Shown: positions 48,573 to 57,738 of the stretch, in pieces
Position numbering within the stretch: position 1 is the stretch's first letter
How the letters are laid out: every line of letters starts with the position of its first letter
NCBI GenBank assembly: GCA_016838895.1
Contig: JAEKNU010000015.1
Location: 1-64,000 of the forward strand
Origin: Chloroflexota bacterium
GTDB taxonomy: Bacteria; Chloroflexota; Anaerolineae; Anaerolineales; Anaerolineaceae
Length of the DNA stretch: 64,000 nucleotides
Direction: 5' to 3'
The notes under the pieces: generated by a model
Seen by the model: only the letters and a program-made list of their open reading frames with translations
Database searches by the model: none
Told to the model about the DNA's origin: nothing
Translations under genes and position numbers: made by a program

Positions 48573-48764
48573 CTAACATCCACCGCGCAATTGACCCAAC
48601 CAGGCAGCAGTTTGCCAGGCACTGATCATTTGCTGATTTACGGCTGGTTGTGAGCTGCTGTGTTTCTTCTCTGCCTGATATAAATGAGTAGCAACCGCCG
48701 CCATTTCTTCCACAGATAATGACTGTGTCGTTTTATTTACATTTTTTTCTTTCTTTTCACTCAT
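48573..48764 (-). CDS. Small carboxylase-associated protein (63 residues)
   Basis: A 63-residue soluble protein between the carboxyltransferase and biotin carrier genes. It has a charged start, a predicted helix (SVEEMAAVATHLYQAEK), a Ser/Gln-rich stretch and the ending SAWQTAAWLGQLRGG. This helix-linker-SxWxxAxxL plan resembles the small epsilon-type subunits of some acyl-CoA carboxylases and decarboxylases, but similarity is weak and no membrane helix is present as in OadG. The start at 48764 is preceded by GAGGG; the longer frame runs back into the carboxyltransferase gene. Confidence 0.7.
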   Translation of the reverse strand: MSEKKEKNVNKTTQSLSVEEMAAVATHLYQAEKKHSSSQPAVNQQMISAWQTAAWLGQLRGGC

Positions 48765-48786
48765 CAAATTACCCTCACCCTGTGGA

Positions 48787-50328
48787 CTACAACGGAATGT
48801 TGCCGTGTTTTCTGGCTGGTGTACCAACTTTCTTTTGCTGGTTCACTTCCAATGCCTGAATTAACTTTTGTCGGCATTCTTCCGGCAAAATCACATCATC
48901 TATATAACCACGCGATGCAGCAACATACGGATTTGCTAATTCTTCGCGGTATTCATCGATATATTGTTGTCTGGCACTTTCCGCATCACCAGCCGCCTGG
49001 ATTTCCTTACGGAAGACAATATTGACCGCACCTTCTGGCCCCATCACTGCGATTTCTGCATTGGGCAAGGCAAAATTAATATCGCCGCGCAAATGCTTTG
49101 AACTCATTACAATATACGCTCCACCATAAGCTTTCCGCAAAATTATTGATATCTTGGGGACTGTTGCTTCCGCATAGGCATAAATCATTTTTGCCCCATG
49201 CCGGATGATCCCGCCATGCTCCTGATCCACGCCGGGCAGAAAACCTGGCGTATCCACAAAAGTAATCAAAGGGATATGAAACGCATCGCAGAAGCGAATA
49301 AAACGAGCACCTTTATCCGAGCCATTAATATCCAATACACCTGCCTGATAAAATGGCTGGTTTGCCACGATGCCCACGCTTTGTCCATTCAAATGAGCAA
49401 AACCAACCACAACATTCGGTGCATATTTAGCAGCGACTTCCATGAATTGCCCATCATCCATGACCTCTTTAATCACTGCATGAATATCATAGGGTTTCCC
49501 CGGATTCTCAGGAATAATCTCCTGAACTTTAGGGGTAAGACGCGCACGATCGTCTGCTGTAGCGCGGAAAGGAGCCGAGGACAGATTGTTGTCAGGAATA
49601 AAAGCCAGTAATGCTTTCACCTGATTCAAAACTTCATTTTCTGTTGTAGCGCTAAAATCTGCCACGCCGCTTTTTGAGGTATGTGCTTTGGCGCCACCCA
49701 GTGATTCGGCATCTACATCTTCAAAGGTTACGGCTTTAACCACTTGTGGCCCCGTAATAAACATATTAGCGGATTTTTCCACCATAAAGATAAAATCTGT
49801 AATGGCGGGGGAATATACAGCCCCACCAGCGCAAGGTCCCATAATCACAGAGATTTGCGGAACCACACCGGAAGCCTGCGTGTTTTGATAAAAAATCTCG
49901 CCATACGCTGCCAGAGAATCTACCCCTTCCTGAATACGTGCGCCCCCGGAATCGTTCAAACCAATCACCGGTGCCCCATTTTGAGCAGCCATTTGCATAA
50001 CCCGGGCAATCTTCATACCGTGAGCCTCACCCAATGATCCACCTAGCACGGTAAAATCCTGAGCATATACATAAATGGTACGTCCATCAATTTTTCCCCA
50101 GCCCGTAACAACCCCATCCGTCATCGGTTGTGATTTATCCATACCAAACATATGGGCACGATGGGCCACAAAACTATTAATTTCTTGAAAGGTATCCGTA
50201 TCCAGCAGGTAAGCGATTCGCTCACGTGCAGTCATTTTTCCTTTACTATGCTGAATTTCAATTTTTTGCTGTCCGCCACCCACTTTTGCCGAGTCGCGTT
50301 TGGTCAGCAACTGATCGATTTTCGTCAT
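48787..50328 (-). CDS. Acyl-CoA carboxylase carboxyltransferase subunit
   Basis: Transfers CO2 between carboxybiotin and an acyl-CoA (propionyl-/acetyl-CoA to (methyl)malonyl-CoA, or the reverse in a decarboxylase). The 513 residues are the PccB/MmdA type with both crotonase-like halves: VYAQDFTVLGGSLGEAHG, NDSGGARIQEGVDSLAAYG, MGPCAGGAVYSPAITDF and FVDTPGFLPGVDQEHGGIIRHGAK, RKAYGGAYIVMSSKHL. It could serve the lipid synthase upstream (66 bases after pfaD) or the mutase pathway at 18-20 kb. MmdB-type membrane and biotin carboxylase genes are absent. Confidence 0.93.
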   Translation of the reverse strand: MTKIDQLLTKRDSAKVGGGQQKIEIQHSKGKMTARERIAYLLDTDTFQEINSFVAHRAHMFGMDKSQPMTDGVVTGWGKIDGRTIYVYAQDFTVLGGSLGEAHGMKIARVMQMAAQNGAPVIGLNDSGGARIQEGVDSLAAYGEIFYQNTQASGVVPQISVIMGPCAGGAVYSPAITDFIFMVEKSANMFITGPQVVKAVTFEDVDAESLGGAKAHTSKSGVADFSATTENEVLNQVKALLAFIPDNNLSSAPFRATADDRARLTPKVQEIIPENPGKPYDIHAVIKEVMDDGQFMEVAAKYAPNVVVGFAHLNGQSVGIVANQPFYQAGVLDINGSDKGARFIRFCDAFHIPLITFVDTPGFLPGVDQEHGGIIRHGAKMIYAYAEATVPKISIILRKAYGGAYIVMSSKHLRGDINFALPNAEIAVMGPEGAVNIVFRKEIQAAGDAESARQQYIDEYREELANPYVAASRGYIDDVILPEECRQKLIQALEVNQQKKVGTPARKHGNIPL

Positions 50329-50394
50329 CGCTATCTCCTTTTCTTCAGCTCTATTGATTATGCTAAAGGATTTTTAGTGTCAAATCCTATCATT

Positions 50395-52005
50395 TTATAT
50401 CAAGGTTTTTTCCGGATAATACGTACGAATTTGGGTTGGCAATTGCACACCGGAAAGGAGTATTTGCTGTACACGGTATTGGTAGGCACAGCCACGTAAT
50501 AATTGGCGTGTAATATCTACAACGCTACGGTTTTGCGGTCCTTCCAGATAAGTGCCTTTCACCCAATCATTAAAAGTGCCCATGCCCGGGCCGCACCAAA
50601 TTTGATAATCCATTTCACGTTCTTTGTCACCAATCACAGACCAGCGCGAAGATAGCCCCAGATACCATCGGAAAATCAATGCCATTTTCTTATGCGGATC
50701 AGCTTCTGCTTTGGCAACCTGCTGCGGATCTCTTTCTGCAAAGAATTGCTTGGTGCCTTCCCATATTTGATCCAGCGTTTGTTTGAAAATTTGCTTTTCT
50801 ATTTTCTCTCGCTCAGCAACTGGAATATCTTCAATACTTTCATATTTACTGTACAGCTCATATAACTTCTGGGCGCGCATGGCATAAAAAGTACCGCTGC
50901 GTAATACCTGAACCTTGACACCCATCTCAAACATGTCGGCACAGGGCGCCATAATCACGTCTGCCATGCCGGCTTTACATAAAAGCTCCCTGGTATGTAA
51001 GCAGGCTCCCGATTCCACACTGGCGTGATTGATCGATCCTGTGACCACGTAATCTGCCCCCATCATATAAGCTGCTAGCACAGATGCCGGAGTACTGATT
51101 CCGCCGCCTGCACCAATACGTACTGCTTGAGGATACTGGTGTTTCACCTGTAATTCATCGCGATAGGCAATCATAGTCGGCAGCAAACTAACCAATGGAC
51201 GGTTATCCGTATGTCCACCAGAGTCTGCTTCTACCGTGATATCATCGGCTACAGGCACAAGTGCCGCCAGTTCAGCTTGCTCGGCGGTTATCTTCCCGCT
51301 TTGCACAAGTTCATCCAGCATTCTTTGTGGTGCGGGTTCAATAAACTTCTGAGCAACCTCTTTTCTTGAAACTTTCGCGATAATACGATTCGCAATTTTC
51401 ACAGAACCATCCGCTGTCCTGGATAATCCTGCAGCGCGATAATGCACAATATTCCCGGACAGGCGCAAATAAGCCGATGCTTCAATCACTCGTACCTGAT
51501 GCTTCAAGTACAATGCCACGGTTTGTTCTTCAATGATTGGTTCATAAATGTTGTTGATCAAGTTGCAGGCAAAGGGTCCGTTTGGCAAAGCGGCTTTGAT
51601 TGCCAGAATGGATTCTTCGAGTTTTGCCATCGATAACCCTGCTGCTCCAAACGAAGCTAGAATACCTGCTTTGCCGGCTGCGACAACCATTTCGACTGAG
51701 GTAATCGCATTTGCCATTGCCCCCAGATAAACTGCCCAATTTACACCATAATCCTTCAGGAATGATTGGCTGCCAAATTGATTCTCCTGAATTGGAGATA
51801 ACATGGCCGTCAGCGGTTTTCCTCCAGAATCAGGTTGAGATGAAATAACACCCTCATTTGAGAAAGACTGTATACCATCGGTAATCACGTAAACTGGTTG
51901 TTGATAGGATAACAAGCACTCCTTGATATCTTCAGCATTTTGATAAAGTGAATCCTGACTACCAAACCAGAAATTTATTGCTTTATTAATCATTGCCTGT
52001 GTCAT
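50395..52005 (-). CDS. pfaD: PfaD-type enoyl reductase of a lipid/polyketide synthase
   Basis: FMN-dependent trans-acting enoyl reductase of the PfaD family (2-nitropropane-dioxygenase-like TIM barrel), reducing double bonds on the carrier-bound chain. The 536 residues show family blocks: NWAVYLGAMANAITSVEMV, AGKAGILASFGAAGL, AVRIGAGGGISTPASVLAAY, GADYVVTGSINHASVESGA, MAPCADMFEMGVKVQVL and YQIWCGPGMGTFNDWVKG. Overlaps the upstream dehydratase gene by four bases. Confidence 0.93.
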   Translation of the reverse strand: MTQAMINKAINFWFGSQDSLYQNAEDIKECLLSYQQPVYVITDGIQSFSNEGVISSQPDSGGKPLTAMLSPIQENQFGSQSFLKDYGVNWAVYLGAMANAITSVEMVVAAGKAGILASFGAAGLSMAKLEESILAIKAALPNGPFACNLINNIYEPIIEEQTVALYLKHQVRVIEASAYLRLSGNIVHYRAAGLSRTADGSVKIANRIIAKVSRKEVAQKFIEPAPQRMLDELVQSGKITAEQAELAALVPVADDITVEADSGGHTDNRPLVSLLPTMIAYRDELQVKHQYPQAVRIGAGGGISTPASVLAAYMMGADYVVTGSINHASVESGACLHTRELLCKAGMADVIMAPCADMFEMGVKVQVLRSGTFYAMRAQKLYELYSKYESIEDIPVAEREKIEKQIFKQTLDQIWEGTKQFFAERDPQQVAKAEADPHKKMALIFRWYLGLSSRWSVIGDKEREMDYQIWCGPGMGTFNDWVKGTYLEGPQNRSVVDITRQLLRGCAYQYRVQQILLSGVQLPTQIRTYYPEKTLI

Positions 52006-53339
52006 AAACGAGCTCCATGTTCAATTTCAGCCATTTTCGCCAAGTATTGAATATTGCTAATCTCATATATTTTTGTTGTGTCTTTCCATACTTCGGCAGA
52101 AGCGATTATTTTCACTTCATTAGGATCCAAAGCATCTGGAATTTCATCAATAATAAATACTTTAACCAGCATCTCATTATCATCCGGCAAAATTTGTCCG
52201 CGATATTTCCAACTTACTTTCTCTTCTGTCACTGGAGTGAATGTTAATTGCTCCGGATTGTATCCGGCATATTTATTAATGGCGTACAATTCCATTAATT
52301 GCGTAGCTGCTTCAATACCCAGTGAACCGGGCATTACCGGATCATGCAGAAAATGCGCTTTGAAAAACCAGTCATTGGCATCAATCTCATACAAACCCAC
52401 GATTGTTTGCGGATTTGCTTTCGCTGCATACAATGTCGCCTCTTTTATCATCAATGCACGTTGTTCACCATGTCGTTGATGAATCCAAGCAACTGGCAGA
52501 GGTTCGCTTGCCGTAAGTGGGAATTGGTGGGTTTCAACGCTTTCCATGCCGCGCTGGGCCGCCATTGCTTTTGGATGAAAATATCCAAACACTGTGTTTC
52601 CACTCAGGATCAACCTCTCATCCATTGATAGCGAAAAATCAAAGCGTTGTAGAATCGTGTCCGCACCCACAACAGTGGATGTCATTTTTCCATATACATT
52701 GATTGTCTCACCAGATAAATCTGGCAATTCAAAAAAGGTTAATTCGCCATCCAGATTACGAAAATAAAAATCAATCTCAGGGTGCACCAGTGAAGTGCCT
52801 AAATGCGCAGACAAAACGCCACAAGGCTGCAAGGCCATTTCCAAATACCCCGCTAAAGCAATTTCATTTTTGGAATGCTCGGAACCAAACCATGCCTGAG
52901 CTGGAATATCATATGCAGCATAGATCTCAGCGCTTTGATTCAACTGATGACGCTCCCCAATAACCTTATCGATTCTGCTCATCAACATCAATTCGCCACG
53001 TGGAATGCGCGGATGCCTGCGATCCTCATAGATCAGATATTCATCCCCAAAACAGGCAGCCATTGATCCATTGGCAAACTCCGCCAATTGCGTTTCATTC
53101 ATCCATATCTGGGTTCGGAATACTTTTCTGGATTGTTTTTGAATGGATCGTTTCACATTCTGAAAAGTGAAGGTTGTCTTTCTTGGAATCTGCGGAAGCG
53201 CCGCAGCCATTTTCTGCATTTCAGCCATGCGCGTTGATAGCGCATCTCCATAGCGCCGGACTTCTTCCTCAGTTTCTTTGAGAATTTCAAAAGCCCGTAT
53301 CGATTTGGATTTTTTAATCACAAATTGTTTTGCATTCAT
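52002..53339 (-). CDS. Double-hotdog FabA-type dehydratase (PfaC C-terminal part)
   Basis: Corresponds to the dehydratase didomain at the end of PfaC proteins, here a free 445-residue protein. The first 85 residues are helical. The first hotdog (about 85-250: FGDEYLIYEDRRHPRIPRGE, NEIALAGYLEMALQPCGVL) and the second (about 285-435: DWFFKAHFLHDPVMPGSLGI) follow, with H329 at the FabA catalytic position. The second is expected to be active; the first keeps the EMALQPCG helix but its His is not obvious. It sits five bases after the PfaB-like gene; no ketosynthase is attached, unlike PfaC. Confidence 0.88.
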   Translation of the reverse strand: MNAKQFVIKKSKSIRAFEILKETEEEVRRYGDALSTRMAEMQKMAAALPQIPRKTTFTFQNVKRSIQKQSRKVFRTQIWMNETQLAEFANGSMAACFGDEYLIYEDRRHPRIPRGELMLMSRIDKVIGERHQLNQSAEIYAAYDIPAQAWFGSEHSKNEIALAGYLEMALQPCGVLSAHLGTSLVHPEIDFYFRNLDGELTFFELPDLSGETINVYGKMTSTVVGADTILQRFDFSLSMDERLILSGNTVFGYFHPKAMAAQRGMESVETHQFPLTASEPLPVAWIHQRHGEQRALMIKEATLYAAKANPQTIVGLYEIDANDWFFKAHFLHDPVMPGSLGIEAATQLMELYAINKYAGYNPEQLTFTPVTEEKVSWKYRGQILPDDNEMLVKVFIIDEIPDALDPNEVKIIASAEVWKDTTKIYEISNIQYLAKMAEIEHGARL

Positions 53340-53344
53340 TGTGA

Positions 53345-55981
53345 TTATCCGTTCACTTTAGCCAATTGAGCCAGACGCTCTGTTGAGTACAAAGCATCCA
53401 AAGTAAGTGGTACACGATGGCTGACACATTTTGCGAGTGTGCGTAATACTGCATTCCCATCACTAACACCATTAATATTTACCGCCATCGAAATATGCTC
53501 CTCACGCTTCAATGTTTGATCCACCCATTTCGAGCAATTGGAACCTGCTCCAGTTTCAATAAAAATACGTGCACCATCATCGTAAACCTTGTTGATTAAT
53601 CGTGGAAAGTCCAATGGGTTGGTTAATGCGTTGGCGATATTGTCAGCAATCTCATCAGTTCCAACTTTTGAAATCTCATATCCCGCAGCGGTATACAAGT
53701 GATGGTCCGGTTTTTCATAAACCGGCCAATGATGCAGATGATGAAATTCATTCCATTCTGTCTGTACAGGTTCACAATGCAGAGCATGGTTAAAAGGTGC
53801 TTTTATGGAATTTAATTTTTGCTCAGCAATAAATGCTTCACAGGCTTCTGGAAATCCACCAATTACAACCTGGCGGGGCGTGTTAATATGCGTCAGATAT
53901 ACTTGATCCGTAGCTGCGATTTTTTCCTTTAGTGTTTCAGCATCGCCCATCAGAACATAATTTGCCCATATCGTTGATGCAGTCTTTTCGGTGGCATCCT
54001 GCTGCCAGAACTCACGAACAGCCATTTGTTTGCCGGATATCCGCTCACGGAACAAACCTGATTTTTCCAATCGTTGCATGGCATCATCCCCTTGATTCCA
54101 GACACCGCAGGCAAACATCATTGAGTTTTCGCCCAGACTATATCCAAAGGACATTTCCGGTTGAATGCCAAAAATTTCCTTTAATACGAGGGTATACAAT
54201 GTTGCTAGCGCTGTGCCGGAACTCAACATAACAATAGCATCATCCATCAATTTCTGATTCAACTGACTTTGCAACCCATCAGTTAACTGGCTTTGTGAAC
54301 GCGGATATAAACGTTCCTCACACAATACTTCCCCGACACGCTCACTAATACGTCGACTGAAATGCCGTAAATCCGGGAAACTATAAAACAAATCCTTTCC
54401 GGAATTGACCTGTGAGTTAAAAGCACCAGGGTAAACAAAAGCTACTTTTCCATCTGGTCCCAATGGATTCGGACTGAAGTAACTGCCACCAGGAGTCTGC
54501 CAATCTGAGCCACGTTCAATGGCCTTTAGCAGGCCTTGATCTGCAAATTGAATTTCACGCAGCAGATCAGCGGATGTGCCGCCTAAAAATACAGCGGTAT
54601 AGGCTGACTGATCTCGACGTTCCCATTTACGAATCCAGAATTGTTGTAATTGTGCTAAATCAGTCGATTTATGCACCGATGATTTCAGAAATGAAAGTTG
54701 GCCCAATAATTCTTCTTGTGTGTCACCGCAAATCGGGATCAGTACCTGTGCTATTCGCGTTGTTACAGGGCTATATTCATCCGATATGCGATCAGATTCA
54801 GTCAATAAAATATGTGTGCAGGTACCGGATGGTTGAATCAATGAGACCAAACCCATGCGTGAAGGTTGGTATTTTTTTTCGAACCATGTACGTGATTCTT
54901 TCGCAATGTATAACTGTGTTCCATGTAACTCTACATTATCACCAAATCCAACGCTTGGATGACTTCCACAAATCATGCGTTCAGATAACTGCAGCATCAT
55001 TTTCTGGAAACTGGCCATTTCACTGGCGTTGTTCAGGTAGCCAAAACTACTTTCCACGGATCCAATCGCGCTGGTAGGTTGAGAAAATCCACCGACTTGC
55101 AACGGCTGTGTGATCGCTTGAATGGATAAATCCATACAGCGTCCATCACCATTCTCGCTCACCTCAATTACACCAATTTCATTGATCGTAGTGGAGGTCA
55201 TCTCCAGAATATCATGCAGATTTTTATTTACCCGCTGTTGAATACGCTGCCAGTTTGTCTCTGTAGAGGAGGTATCCGAGACTGCCAAACTTTGAATTTG
55301 ACTATAGATTTTCCGTTTCGATTTTTTGGCTTTTTGGCTGGTTTGCAAAACAACGGCACCCGCACCATCTGTTGTTAAATCAGAATTTTGGGGTTCAACT
55401 GCCTTAATTGAACCGGTGATCTCCCCCAAACCAACCATGACCAATACAGTCAAATCAGCTTTGCCGGTACGAAGAATTTTCTCAGAGAGCATGATACCAG
55501 CAGTCAAAGGAGAGACAAAATTTGAGAGATCGTAGATACCACCCTTTATGCCAGCCATCACCAGAATTTCTTCTAATTCATTAACCGGTTGTTTTAAATG
55601 GTCTTCTAATTGATCAATACCATATTGATAAGACAACGGTTGATTCCCTGACGCAGAGGCATAAAGAACAGCAATACGTTGTTGCGAGAGTTTCATAATG
55701 TCGATTCCAGCGTCTTTCAGCGCCCGTAACCCAACCCGTAAACCTGTCTTCTGTTCCGGTGTTGTGTCGATATCATCCACAAATGCAAAGCCAAAAGATG
55801 CAAAATTAATTGAATCAGTCTGAATTAAATGATCATGTTCCGCCCAATCTCCATTTTTGCCAAAATAGAGGGTGTCGCGGAAGCATTCAATGCCATCGCA
55901 AGCACCAAACATTGTATCCAACCCCACTACGGATAGGGTTGGTACTGTCTCTGCTTTTTTACCGGATTCCCTGAAAATCAT
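53345..55981 (-). CDS. pfaB: PfaB-like protein: inactive ketosynthase fold plus acyltransferase
   Basis: An 878-residue protein. Residues 1-395 keep a ketosynthase fold without its active site: the place of the Cys motif (near residue 150) reads NFVSPLTAGIM, and the GSxKSNxGH block is GSVESSFGYLNN with Tyr for His. Residues about 485-800 are an acyltransferase with GYSLGE (Ser615), FVYPGAFNSQVNSG and HALHCEPV; the Tyr in GYSLGE is common in PfaB. PfaB contributes chain-loading or product control in PUFA synthases; the pseudo-KS may act like a chain-length factor. It overlaps the upstream gene by four bases. Confidence 0.88.
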   Translation of the reverse strand: MIFRESGKKAETVPTLSVVGLDTMFGACDGIECFRDTLYFGKNGDWAEHDHLIQTDSINFASFGFAFVDDIDTTPEQKTGLRVGLRALKDAGIDIMKLSQQRIAVLYASASGNQPLSYQYGIDQLEDHLKQPVNELEEILVMAGIKGGIYDLSNFVSPLTAGIMLSEKILRTGKADLTVLVMVGLGEITGSIKAVEPQNSDLTTDGAGAVVLQTSQKAKKSKRKIYSQIQSLAVSDTSSTETNWQRIQQRVNKNLHDILEMTSTTINEIGVIEVSENGDGRCMDLSIQAITQPLQVGGFSQPTSAIGSVESSFGYLNNASEMASFQKMMLQLSERMICGSHPSVGFGDNVELHGTQLYIAKESRTWFEKKYQPSRMGLVSLIQPSGTCTHILLTESDRISDEYSPVTTRIAQVLIPICGDTQEELLGQLSFLKSSVHKSTDLAQLQQFWIRKWERRDQSAYTAVFLGGTSADLLREIQFADQGLLKAIERGSDWQTPGGSYFSPNPLGPDGKVAFVYPGAFNSQVNSGKDLFYSFPDLRHFSRRISERVGEVLCEERLYPRSQSQLTDGLQSQLNQKLMDDAIVMLSSGTALATLYTLVLKEIFGIQPEMSFGYSLGENSMMFACGVWNQGDDAMQRLEKSGLFRERISGKQMAVREFWQQDATEKTASTIWANYVLMGDAETLKEKIAATDQVYLTHINTPRQVVIGGFPEACEAFIAEQKLNSIKAPFNHALHCEPVQTEWNEFHHLHHWPVYEKPDHHLYTAAGYEISKVGTDEIADNIANALTNPLDFPRLINKVYDDGARIFIETGAGSNCSKWVDQTLKREEHISMAVNINGVSDGNAVLRTLAKCVSHRVPLTLDALYSTERLAQLAKVNG

Positions 55982-57738
55982 TTTGAAGCTCCAGATATGA
56001 CCCGCTCAGGCGGGGCAAATAATCTTTTGAGTTGCGGACTGATCGTGCCGCATAAACCAGTCAGGCGCTGATAAATTTTTCCTTGCACATCATACACCTC
56101 AATATCACCAATGATGGATGTATCCGATACACTGCGCACTTTCATGCTGACTTCATACTGCTGGCCAAATGCCAAACATTCATAATAATCAAATGCTTCA
56201 AGTGATGCCGGCAAACATGGTGATCCCATTTTTAACTGGGTCCACACCAAAATACTCTGTACAACAACATCATTGAAATAAGGGTTATTGGTACGCACCG
56301 GAAACTGCCCCTGTGTAGCTAAATCAACATCTGGCAGGTTACAACGCATACGGCACCCTTTATCGTTCAGTTCCAAAATTTCCTGAACACCTTGAAAAGC
56401 TGGGCCGTGAAAGAGCATACCATTCTGATAAAGTTCAACCCCTTTTGGAAATGCAGCAGATTGTTTAATGTTTGCCACAGTTTCCTTCACATTTTGCACT
56501 TCAATCTCTGGTGTTAACAACACCGAACACTTGTAATGGTAACGCGGCAATTTTTTCTCAGGATCCGAGATTAATTGCACATCCAACCGTAATTGCTGCT
56601 GAGTACTGTCTTCTTGTCGTGTTACCTCAAGCTGAAAATCTTGTTGCGCATCATTTTCAAAAACAATACCCTTTAAGATACGATAGTTTTCCAACTTTTT
56701 CAATTGATATCCCGGATACAATTCCAAACAGGAATTAATAATCCAGCCTGCAGCACAGGTTGCCGGTAAAACCGGATTCCCGCCAATCATATGATCAAGC
56801 AGAAAGGCATTATCTTTTAAAGATAAGCTGCGTTTCATTCTGGATATACGCGGTTGTTTTTCCCAACTGATCGGCTGACGTTTTAATTCTGCGCCGATAA
56901 TCATTTGTGTATGAGGGACATTTGACAATGTGAGTTGTTGCGCCAAAAACCTGGTTCCATTTTCAATACTAATCAGTTGAATGCCTCTGCGTTCAAAGGC
57001 ACGTGCCAAAGCCGGAGTAACCATCCCGGATTGCCAGGGTCCCCAATCCAAAGCCATCACATGGCAGGCAGGCAATTGTTGTTGTAGCAAGCCTGCCAAT
57101 TTGTTTAATACATCATTTGCCATAGCGTAATCACTCTGCCCGGCATTCCCGTAAAAACCAACCACAGAAGAAAATAGGATCAAAACGGATAACTGTTTGG
57201 GATCAATAACGGATAAAAGATTTTCCAGGCCAATGATTTTTGTTGCAAAAACACTGTGAAAATCTTCTAAGGTTTTCTTTTCAATAAGCTTGTCAGCCAG
57301 ATTTCCTGCGCCGTGCAAAATGGCGTTTACCTGCCCAAAATTTACAGCAGCAGGGTTGCTCATGGCTTCCTGCAAGGATGCCTGATCAGTAAGATCGGCG
57401 GTAAGATAGAGCGCTTGCCCACCAACGGACTGAATATCCTGAATGGTTTGTTGAATTTCTTCGCTGGCTTTAATGCCCCGGAAGATTCGGTCAACATCTT
57501 TTGGTAATATTTTTTGACCCTGTTGAACAGCTTGTTCAACGATGATTTTTTTTAATGCTGCATCATCCATCTCAGGCGCATAATTCGCAGGTAGTTCAAC
57601 ATCTATCACTGAACGACCCAATAGAATAAATTTACACTTAAACTGGCTGGCGACTTGCTTGACACAGGCCGCAGTAATGCCGCGCCCACCGCCGCTGACC
57701 AGCATAATGGTATCTTTGGTAATCATTGATGTACTCAT
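55978..57738 (-). CDS. Ketoreductase (catalytic half) - dehydratase protein
   Basis: A 586-residue protein. Residues 8-290 are the catalytic SDR half of a polyketide ketoreductase (LVSGGGRGITAACV nucleotide loop, NAILHGAGNLADKLIEKKT, FSSVVGFYGNAGQSDYAMAND with the Ser-Tyr-Asn set, MALDWGPWQSGMV). Residues about 305-560 are a PKS-type dehydratase with HxxxGxxxxP as DHMIGGNPVLP. The structural half of the ketoreductase is the C-terminus of the protein encoded just upstream, so the domain is split across two chains. It overlaps that gene by four bases and has its own GGAG, so the split is real. Confidence 0.88.
   Translation of the reverse strand: MSTSMITKDTIMLVSGGGRGITAACVKQVASQFKCKFILLGRSVIDVELPANYAPEMDDAALKKIIVEQAVQQGQKILPKDVDRIFRGIKASEEIQQTIQDIQSVGGQALYLTADLTDQASLQEAMSNPAAVNFGQVNAILHGAGNLADKLIEKKTLEDFHSVFATKIIGLENLLSVIDPKQLSVLILFSSVVGFYGNAGQSDYAMANDVLNKLAGLLQQQLPACHVMALDWGPWQSGMVTPALARAFERRGIQLISIENGTRFLAQQLTLSNVPHTQMIIGAELKRQPISWEKQPRISRMKRSLSLKDNAFLLDHMIGGNPVLPATCAAGWIINSCLELYPGYQLKKLENYRILKGIVFENDAQQDFQLEVTRQEDSTQQQLRLDVQLISDPEKKLPRYHYKCSVLLTPEIEVQNVKETVANIKQSAAFPKGVELYQNGMLFHGPAFQGVQEILELNDKGCRMRCNLPDVDLATQGQFPVRTNNPYFNDVVVQSILVWTQLKMGSPCLPASLEAFDYYECLAFGQQYEVSMKVRSVSDTSIIGDIEVYDVQGKIYQRLTGLCGTISPQLKRLFAPPERVISGASK

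Noticed and set aside
48787-50328. Sodium-pumping methylmalonyl-CoA decarboxylase
   Set aside because: The membrane beta subunit (MmdB/OadB type) and a membrane-anchored delta subunit are not present, so only a soluble carboxylase or transcarboxylase part can be supported.
57735-57738. Frameshift error fusing the first two synthase genes
   Set aside because: The junction is an ATGA overlap with a ribosome site, falls exactly at a domain boundary, and the same 4-base overlap recurs at two other junctions in the operon (55978 and 52002).
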